A stretch of 11,837 bases of DNA from CAZBUK01 sp964495085 (lineage in GTDB: Bacteria > Bacteroidota > Ignavibacteria > T3Sed10-11), in assembly GCA_964495085.1 (NCBI GenBank), contig CAZBUK010000104.1, positions 1-11,837 on the forward strand, given 5' to 3'. Position numbers and translations under genes: made by a program. Shown one piece after another: positions 6,496-11,837 of the stretch; position 1 is the first letter of the stretch, and each line of letters opens with the position of its first letter. Under the pieces are notes generated by a model, which was not told the origin of the DNA, ran no database searches, and was given only the letters and a program-made list of their open reading frames with translations.

Positions 6496-7230
6496 TTATT
6501 TAGGTATTCGTGCGTAGCGTTCCTCGATTGAAGGCCAATCGATATTTTTCAGAAATGCATCGATATATGCTGCCCTGTTGACGGCATAGTCTATGAAATA
6601 AGCGTGCTCGTACGTATCGAGCGCGAGTATGGGCACCGCATTCCAAACGGGAAACGTATTCTGTGCATCGCCCAGATAATTAAAGAGCGTCTTCGTATCC
6701 CGGTCATAGGCGAGCCAGACCCAACCTCTCGCTGCAAGTCCGGTACCTTTCAGGTCGGCGGACCAATTTTCAAAACCTCCGAAATTTTTTTCTAGTGCTG
6801 CCAGCAGTTCCCCGCCCGGTCTGCCGCCGCTTCCGCCGAGGTTATCGAAATAGATCTCATGGTTCTTCACTCCCCCCACGGCGAAGCTCAGCTCGTGTTT
6901 TAGAACGCGTATCTCGCTGTAAATCTGATTTCCCTTCGACGGGTCTGCGGCCTGCAGTAAACCGAGAATCTCGTTGGATTTATTGACATATCCCTGGTAG
7001 AGTTTATAATGTTCCTCCATGGTTTTTCGGGAAATTCCCTCCATCCGGAGCGAGGATTCCTTCAAGGGCTTCGCACTGAACCGGTACTCGAGATTAGAGG
7101 CGTTCGATGCAGCCGTATCCGGATTCAGTGTATTGCCGGCTCCCGATACAACTCCGGTTCCGGCAAGTCCGGCGGATAGCACACCGAGGGCGGATGTCTT
7201 AATAAAGTCGCGACGATATAATGGATTCAT
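6496..7230 (-). CDS. Fe/Mn-family superoxide dismutase with Tat signal peptide
   Basis: 244-residue precursor that converts superoxide to peroxide and oxygen, probably outside the cytoplasm. The N-terminus carries a twin-arginine signal (RRDFIK at 6-11, then hydrophobic LGVLSAGLAG), so it should be folded with metal before export. All four metal ligands are present: His74, His124 (KNHEIYF), Asp205 and His209. The usual DVWEHAY is DTYEHAY, replacing the Trp. The interval from His74 to the following conserved Tyr81 is one residue shorter than in E. coli SodB, and the second-shell His there is Tyr78. The protein belongs to an unusual branch, and iron or manganese preference cannot be told. The start at 7230 is set by GGGAGGAG seven bases upstream; an ATG at 7254 lies before that site. 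Confidence 0.9.
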   Translation of the reverse strand: MNPLYRRDFIKTSALGVLSAGLAGTGVVSGAGNTLNPDTAASNASNLEYRFSAKPLKESSLRMEGISRKTMEEHYKLYQGYVNKSNEILGLLQAADPSKGNQIYSEIRVLKHELSFAVGGVKNHEIYFDNLGGSGGRPGGELLAALEKNFGGFENWSADLKGTGLAARGWVWLAYDRDTKTLFNYLGDAQNTFPVWNAVPILALDTYEHAYFIDYAVNRAAYIDAFLKNIDWPSIEERYARIPK

Positions 7231-7256
7231 TGCGTGTCTCCTCCCAGATTTCAATT

Positions 7257-7292
7257 GGCAATGATTATAGTTCGTGATTGTGTCGAAGGCGA
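7257..7292 (-). promoter_or_regulatory. Candidate promoter for the superoxide dismutase gene
   Basis: A perfect TATAAT -10 box is at 7269-7264 on the minus strand, about 34 nt before the SOD ATG, so the start point would be near 7257 and the leader about 27 nt. No good -35 box is visible at 17 nt spacing (TCGCCT), so the promoter may depend on an activator. Confidence 0.45.
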
Positions 7293-7404
7293 ATGTATAT
7301 TAACGACGGGATGAGAGATAAAATTCCAGGTACAGGACGAGGATGCCGAACCGGGAATCACAGAACTAAAAGATACAGATTGAATGATATATAAGCAAAC
7401 ATCT

Positions 7405-7432
7405 TTGAATTTTCTTCGGTTTTTAATATATT
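7405..7432 (+). promoter_or_regulatory. Candidate promoter for tRNA-Ser
   Basis: TTGAAT (7405-7410) and TATATT (7427-7432) are 16 nt apart and match four and five of six consensus bases. The expected start point, about 7439, is eight bases before the mature tRNA 5' end. The -10 box lies inside the loop of an inverted repeat (CGGTTTT at 7417-7423 with AAAACCG at 7434-7440). The remaining divergent spacer, 7293-7404, shows nothing I can support. Confidence 0.45.
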
Positions 7433-7446
7433 GAAAACCGGACTTC

Positions 7447-7534
7447 GGAGAGGTGGCAGAGTCCGGTCGATCGCGCCGCACTCGAAATGCGGTATACCCT
7501 TCGGGTATCGGGGGTTCGAATCCCTCCCTCTCCG
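7447..7534 (+). tRNA. tRNA-Ser(CGA)
   Basis: An 88-nt class II tRNA. The acceptor stem GGAGAGG (7447-7453) pairs perfectly with CCTCTCC (7527-7533), with discriminator G at 7534. The anticodon stem CCGCA/TGCGG encloses the loop CTCGAAA with anticodon CGA at 7483-7485, reading codon UCG. A long variable arm (TACCC TTC GGGTA region) and discriminator G fit serine. The T-arm is GGGGG-TTCGAAT-CCCTC. The D-stem is short and contains a likely A/C mismatch. CCA is not encoded. It is the only plus-strand gene in the centre of the window and no terminator is obvious after it. Confidence 0.95.
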
Positions 7535-7630
7535 CTCCTTACATCTGATCAAAGGCTATACCCAACCCGGTAACCGAGATCAATTTCCTCCTCACTCTTT
7601 CATAATCTGATTGGTAATTCATACTCGCTA

Positions 7631-8494
7631 TTATCGTTTCTCCTCTCTTAAGACGGCAATCAGCACTCCGCCCAGAGTTAACACAGAAGCCAGCACAAGA
7701 CGGTAGGATACAATTTCTGAGAGCAGGACCACGCCTCCGAAAGCCGCTATGACCGGAACCGCTAGCTGTATGATGGCGGCGCGGGTCGCCTGCATATTGC
7801 TCACCGCAGCGTACCACAGGATATACCCGACTCCGGAGGTCAGTGCGCCGGAGAGAACCGCCCATCCGATTCCGGGCAAGGTGACATAATAGTGCGGAAT
7901 GAGGAAAACTCCCGCCACGACGACCAAGGGGACAGTACGGATGAAATTGTCCGTTGTCACCGCAGCCGGATGTGCATTCCCTCTTCCCCTGAGCGAATAT
8001 ATCCCCCATGCCACCCCGGCCAGAGCCATAATGCTTGCGTTCCCGAATGGCGGCGACGTCAATCCCGGAGTGAGGAGATAGATCAATCCTCCGACCGCAG
8101 CGGACAAGCCGATCCATTGTGCCCTCCGCAGATGTTCACCTTGTACCACTCCCGTCAGCAGCATAGTCAGTTGTACTGCACCAAAGAGGATCAGCGCACC
8201 GGTCCCCGCCTGGAGTCCGACATAGGCGTAGGAGAATGCAAACGCATACACGAACAGCATTGCCGCCGAAATCCAGCTTCCGGAATATTCCGGGCTTTTC
8301 CTGTAGCCTGAAAGGAGGAGGATGATCCACAGGGATAAGGCTCCCGACAGCAGCCGGACAACCGAGAAACTGCCCGCATCTATTCCGCCGTCCCGGAGTG
8401 CGAGCCTGCAGATGATGGAATTTGCCGCGAATGCAAGGAGCGCAAATGCCGCATAGACTCCGGTCAGTATCCTGCTGTGCGTATCTATTAACAT
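7631..8494 (-). CDS. EamA/DMT-family transporter
   Basis: Inner-membrane protein of 287 residues with the duplicated five-helix pattern of the drug/metabolite transporter superfamily. The first EamA repeat is at about 11-143, the second at about 152-283. Typical pieces are the first-helix start ending NSIICRLAL, ARG-rich short loops, and the second-repeat run GYILWYAAVSNMQATRAA followed by QLAVPVIAAFGGVVLLSE. The family exports amino acids, metabolites or drugs; the substrate cannot be inferred. It starts 50 nt after the STAND gene on the same strand, so the two may share a transcript. The Shine-Dalgarno is weak (GGAA well upstream). The interval 7535-7630 beyond its stop holds no gene I can support. 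Confidence 0.92.
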   Translation of the reverse strand: MLIDTHSRILTGVYAAFALLAFAANSIICRLALRDGGIDAGSFSVVRLLSGALSLWIILLLSGYRKSPEYSGSWISAAMLFVYAFAFSYAYVGLQAGTGALILFGAVQLTMLLTGVVQGEHLRRAQWIGLSAAVGGLIYLLTPGLTSPPFGNASIMALAGVAWGIYSLRGRGNAHPAAVTTDNFIRTVPLVVVAGVFLIPHYYVTLPGIGWAVLSGALTSGVGYILWYAAVSNMQATRAAIIQLAVPVIAAFGGVVLLSEIVSYRLVLASVLTLGGVLIAVLREEKR

Positions 8495-8544
8495 CCGGCG
8501 GTTCCGTGATTGAAGGGATAGTAAGACAGGTTCAAGGAGCGTTA

Positions 8545-11298
8545 TTATTCCGATGGAAGGTCCTCAGAAACGACGAGCTCGATAATCTCATCAAACGTCA
8601 TGAGACGACCGCGTTCGATTTCAGCGGCCCAATCGGCTTCGCTCATTGAGGTACTGACCTTCGCCTTGAATTTTTCATACTCGTGCGGATCGACAGGCAG
8701 GATTAATATCCCCACGACAATGAACGGTTGTTCTATCTTTCCGATGAGGAGCGCTGCCAGTTTCGGCCGGTCCGTTGCATCCGCGATACGTGCAAGACCG
8801 GTAAGCGACATCATAATTCCGGGAGTATTGCCCAGCTCTTTCCAGAGATGCATGCTGCGCTTGTAATAGTCTGCAGCCTGGCCATACTGCCCGCGATGCA
8901 GGTAGATGTCTCCCAGGCCGGAATATCCGCGTGCGACAGCCCAGCGATCTCCGATACGTTCCATTACGGTCAGACTCATTTCAAGGTTCGACTGTGCAAT
9001 CTCCGAATCCCCCTGGTATGCGGCGATTACTCCGATATGTCCGCGCGCTTCCGCCACGCCCCACGGATCTTTCAGTTCCGAAAAAATCTTAAGTGAATCC
9101 TCATACAATCTTATCGACGCAACGGGATCGGCCGTTTTGAGAAAAAGTATATCACCCAGCCAGTAGAGACTATACGCCTCTCCCCAAAGATCTCCGATCT
9201 CGCGGGCTATTTGTACGCACTCCCCGCTCAACAGATATCCCTTATCGTACTGTCTCAAGCCTGCATAACTTCCGGCAAGCAACACCTGAGCCTGTATCTG
9301 CCAGTATCGGTCCCCCAGTTCCCGAAATATCGATACGGATTCTTCGAGAAAATCCACCGCAGCCTTATAGTCGCTCTGCGACCAGGCGAGTCCCCCGGCC
9401 GGGAACAGCGCCCGCGCTCTCATTTCAGTGTGGCCGGCCGCCTGGGGAAGCGAGAGCATACTGCCGGCCCATTCTCTCCCTTCTTTGAGATGACCGCGCA
9501 AGTGAAAAAACCAACCGAGATATCCCACTAACTGAATCCCGAAGTCCGGCGATATGCGCCTGCTCAGACTTCTTCCGAGGACGATTCTGATATTGTCGAT
9601 TTCCGTTTCGATCTCTGTCAATCGCTCGTTCCGCATTCCGCTTCTGAAATTCGGTTCCGTGGTTTTCACTAACTCCAGATAGTATTCCGCATGCCGCCGT
9701 TCAAACAATTCCGATTCATGCGCCGCAGCTAATCGCTCGCCGGCAAACTCCCTGATGGTTTCAAGCATGCTCAGGCGAATCATACCGGATGCTTGCTCTC
9801 TTAACCTCAGCAGGTTTATTTCAATCAATGACTCGAGAGAAGCGGCTATAGCCGATCGGTTTAATCCGTCGATATTGCAGATACGCTCTGCCGCATCTAC
9901 CGTAAATCCTCCCGCGAATGCAGCCAGCCGCCTGAAGAGAGTCTGACTGTCCGCATCAAGGAGATTGTAGCTCCACTCGATGGCTCTCTGCATCGTTTGA
10001 TGCCTTTCGGGAAGATCACGCGGAGCATTCGTAAGCACCGGTATACTGTTTCTGAGCCGTTCCAATATGAGATGCGGAGTCAGTATCCTCGTGCGTACCG
10101 CTGCAAGCTCTATGGCGAGGGGAAGTCCGTCGAGTCGAGCACAGATCTCCCCTATGATACGTGCGTTCTCGGAAGTAAGCTTCAGTTCCTTATTAACGGC
10201 GAGAGCACGCCGGATAAAGAGATCGACGGACGAAGTCTGCATGAGCGATTCAATTCCGCCTGGATCGGTCAAATCCGGTATCTCCAGAGGCGGAACGGAA
10301 ACCTCTGTTTCGCCACGGATTCTCAACGCGATCCTGCTTGTAACAAGAATGCTGATACCGGCTGAGCATTCGAGAAGTTTAACCACGATATGCGATGCGT
10401 CGAGTATCTGTTCGAAATTATCCAGGATAAAGAGTATGCTCTTTTGTCGCGCGTATTCGAGGAGTTGTTCCTCCGGAGTCCAGGTTCCGGATTCCCGGAG
10501 TCCCATGGTCCGCGCTATCGTCGAGGGAACGAGTTTCGGATCTACCAGAGCTGCAAGCTCGACAAAATAAATTTCATCGAAAGCCTCCCTGCAGGAATAT
10601 GCGACCTCGAGACTCAGCCTCGTTTTGCCGCTCCCCCCGGTACCCGTAAGTGTAATGAGCCGGTATTCCTTTTCCAGTATCAAGCGGCGAAGCGATTCCA
10701 TCTCCTTTTCTCTTCCCACCAGCGACGATATGGGTACCGGTAGATTTCCGCCTGACATTATCCTTGCCGGAGCGCCTCCGGTGCCGGCTGCAACCTCGAA
10801 TTGTTCGCTCAGAAAGCGCGAGATATCGTTTTCTATCAGCTCGCGCAGTTCAGATGCGCCATTGAAATACTTATACGCTATACCGTCCAAATCGCGAATT
10901 CTTTGCAGCATTTTCTGCAACCGCGGATCTCTTCCGACTGCATTCGACTGGATATAGATGAATCTCGGCTTTCGTGCGGCTTCATTGTATTCATCCTCAA
11001 GTCCCGAGATTTCCATTCCAGGGCCCATCCAACCATACTGCGTGCCGTAGATTCCGATGAATATGTGGCTTTGCTCTATGTATGCGCGGTAGAGATGTCG
11101 CGCCAGGTGAGGGCTCGCACCCTGTTCGAACATAACGGGAATCAGACGCAGCCGTGCAACGGCCTCGCGAGCGGACATTCGTTCATCTGCCAATTCTTTG
11201 AGCGTGGAACTGATGAATACCCGCAGCCGCTGATCGGGGGTTCTGATAAACAGTCCGCGATCGGATATTTCCCTGATACTCTTTGTCAAACAGTGCAC
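8545..11298 (-). CDS. DUF4062 / NB-ARC-type STAND ATPase / TPR protein
   Basis: Multidomain protein of 917 residues. Residues about 26-115 match DUF4062 (RVFISSTLKELADER, then IGIYGTQYGW and the acidic EDEYNEA). Next is a STAND ATPase: Walker A GTGGSGKT (219-226), Walker B with Asp293 (LFILDNF), the TSR sensor (320-322) and GLPLAIELA (391-399). A winged-helix region follows at about 430-530 (AIEWSYNLLDADSQTLFRRLAAFAGGFT), then tetratricopeptide repeats at about 625-845 and a C-terminal segment (ERGRLMTFDEIIELV) usual in AfsR-like regulators. The chassis is that of COG3903/AfsR-type signal-transducing ATPases, but the DNA-binding head is replaced by DUF4062, an effector or adaptor domain of uncertain activity. 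Its ligand is unknown. The start is GTG with no clear Shine-Dalgarno; an in-frame stop 27 nt upstream limits it, and a TTG three codons later is an alternative. Confidence 0.9.
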   Translation of the reverse strand: MHCLTKSIREISDRGLFIRTPDQRLRVFISSTLKELADERMSAREAVARLRLIPVMFEQGASPHLARHLYRAYIEQSHIFIGIYGTQYGWMGPGMEISGLEDEYNEAARKPRFIYIQSNAVGRDPRLQKMLQRIRDLDGIAYKYFNGASELRELIENDISRFLSEQFEVAAGTGGAPARIMSGGNLPVPISSLVGREKEMESLRRLILEKEYRLITLTGTGGSGKTRLSLEVAYSCREAFDEIYFVELAALVDPKLVPSTIARTMGLRESGTWTPEEQLLEYARQKSILFILDNFEQILDASHIVVKLLECSAGISILVTSRIALRIRGETEVSVPPLEIPDLTDPGGIESLMQTSSVDLFIRRALAVNKELKLTSENARIIGEICARLDGLPLAIELAAVRTRILTPHLILERLRNSIPVLTNAPRDLPERHQTMQRAIEWSYNLLDADSQTLFRRLAAFAGGFTVDAAERICNIDGLNRSAIAASLESLIEINLLRLREQASGMIRLSMLETIREFAGERLAAAHESELFERRHAEYYLELVKTTEPNFRSGMRNERLTEIETEIDNIRIVLGRSLSRRISPDFGIQLVGYLGWFFHLRGHLKEGREWAGSMLSLPQAAGHTEMRARALFPAGGLAWSQSDYKAAVDFLEESVSIFRELGDRYWQIQAQVLLAGSYAGLRQYDKGYLLSGECVQIAREIGDLWGEAYSLYWLGDILFLKTADPVASIRLYEDSLKIFSELKDPWGVAEARGHIGVIAAYQGDSEIAQSNLEMSLTVMERIGDRWAVARGYSGLGDIYLHRGQYGQAADYYKRSMHLWKELGNTPGIMMSLTGLARIADATDRPKLAALLIGKIEQPFIVVGILILPVDPHEYEKFKAKVSTSMSEADWAAEIERGRLMTFDEIIELVVSEDLPSE

Positions 11299-11340
11299 CC
11301 GAAACGATTCTGGAGAGTAGAATCATGGATAAGGATACAC

Positions 11341-11369
11341 AAAATAAACAAACAGGGATATTTTTTCAA
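11341..11369 (-). promoter_or_regulatory. Candidate promoter for the STAND ATPase gene
   Basis: On the minus strand TTGAAA (11369-11364, five of six) and TATTTT (11346-11341, four of six) are exactly 17 nt apart in a locally AT-rich stretch. The predicted start point near 11334 leaves a leader of about 36 nt before the GTG. Confidence 0.45.
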
Positions 11370-11393
11370 GACGAAGCGTACGTGATAATGTAG

Positions 11394-11837
11394 GAGCGGT
11401 CGGGGGTGAGATCAACGGTTGGCATCAATCCAAGTCCCGGATCATCGGTCAGTTACAAGGATGGCTGCCAAAGTTGTGGAAAGTAACAGGAAGAACACTA
11501 TTCGCGATGTGTGGATGTTTTCCCTGTGTAATGCGAGTCTCTGTCGATATGCGTAAATATGGATGCGAGCGTCATGAAATCCGATACGCCCGCATATCCC
11601 CCCGTGATGGACGGGTATCAGCTGCGCCGGATTGTCGCCGTCCGAGAGCCGTTCATATCGACTCTTCAGATGAACCGTTAATGCTTTTCTATCGATAGTC
11701 AGCCATGAGGGATACCGGCTTCCGAGGGCGCAGCATGATAATAAATCACCCGGTCGACCCGAACTATGGTTGTAGCGCTCTCTCAAAGCGGAGATCCCGT
11801 TCTGTATCTGCCGTTTCCGGCTGCGGCATCCCCCTCA
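11394..11837. other. 444 nt with no convincing gene
   Basis: No frame here looks like a gene. The longest open stretch (11442-11786, minus, 114 codons) would start at TTG without a ribosome site, has irregular composition and matches no family I know. The plus-strand frame at 11474-11698 is equally unconvincing. No tRNA, repeat array or clear terminator is visible. It is either intergenic sequence ahead of the STAND gene or a heavily decayed gene. Confidence 0.5.

Noticed and set aside
7231..7254. Upstream ATG for the superoxide dismutase
   Set aside because: It lies before the GGGAGGAG ribosome site that serves the 7230 ATG, and it would push the twin-arginine motif further from the N-terminus.
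7539..7622. 27-codon minus-strand ORF between the EamA gene and the tRNA
   Set aside because: Its purine-rich site is about 20 nt from the ATG, it matches nothing known to me, and this length is expected by chance.
11442..11786. 114-codon minus-strand open frame near the right edge
   Set aside because: TTG start, no ribosome site, no family-like pattern and irregular composition; treated as noncoding or decayed.
1..11837. CRISPR arrays, insertion sequences or phage genes
   Set aside because: I saw no regularly spaced repeats, transposase motifs or phage structural proteins on either strand.

Overview
This is a mid-GC bacterial window. Most genes lie on the minus strand; the exceptions are a 5'-truncated gene at the left edge and one tRNA. 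Genes start at ATG or GTG, mostly after purine-rich Shine-Dalgarno sequences. Several proteins resemble versions known from Chlorobi, Ignavibacteria and neighbouring FCB groups: the thioredoxin-reductase-like ferredoxin-NADP reductase, an SDR whose C-terminus recalls Chlorobium sepiapterin reductase, and a Tat-exported SOD. That placement is a low-confidence inference from remembered families; no search was run.

Layout, left to right. 1-288 (+): end of a Spy/CpxP-like periplasmic protein. 322-365: a strong hairpin between convergent genes. 459-7230 (-): ten genes in one direction. In transcription order they are a Tat-signal Fe/Mn superoxide dismutase, a dodecin, an AhpE/PrxQ-like peroxiredoxin, a Bcp/PrxQ peroxiredoxin, a 6-pyruvoyl-tetrahydropterin synthase (PTPS-I type), GTP cyclohydrolase I (folE), two short-chain dehydrogenases, a ferredoxin-NADP reductase and a D-2-hydroxyacid dehydrogenase. 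7447-7534 (+): tRNA-Ser(CGA), divergent from the SOD. 7631-8494 (-): an EamA-family transporter. 8545-11298 (-): a 917-residue DUF4062 / NB-ARC-type STAND ATPase / TPR protein. 11299-11837: a likely promoter, then no convincing gene.

How the genes may work together. The core bcp-ptpS-folE-SDR-SDR is tightly packed (gaps of 13, 7, 16 and 53 nt). It contains the three activities needed to make tetrahydrobiopterin-type cofactors from GTP: GTP cyclohydrolase I, PTPS and a sepiapterin-reductase-like SDR. The C-x5-HGH motif of the PTPS points away from queuosine (QueD). The pterin genes sit within a set of peroxide and superoxide defence genes and flavin-linked proteins, so a joint redox or photo-oxidative role is plausible but unproven.

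The most novel element I see is a 93-nt stretch (5579-5671, minus strand) just ahead of bcp-ptpS-folE. It can fold as a 10-bp GC-rich closing stem around a nested two-helix arm, and a promoter-like pair of boxes would start transcription at the first base of the closing stem. This looks like a candidate cis-regulatory leader RNA.
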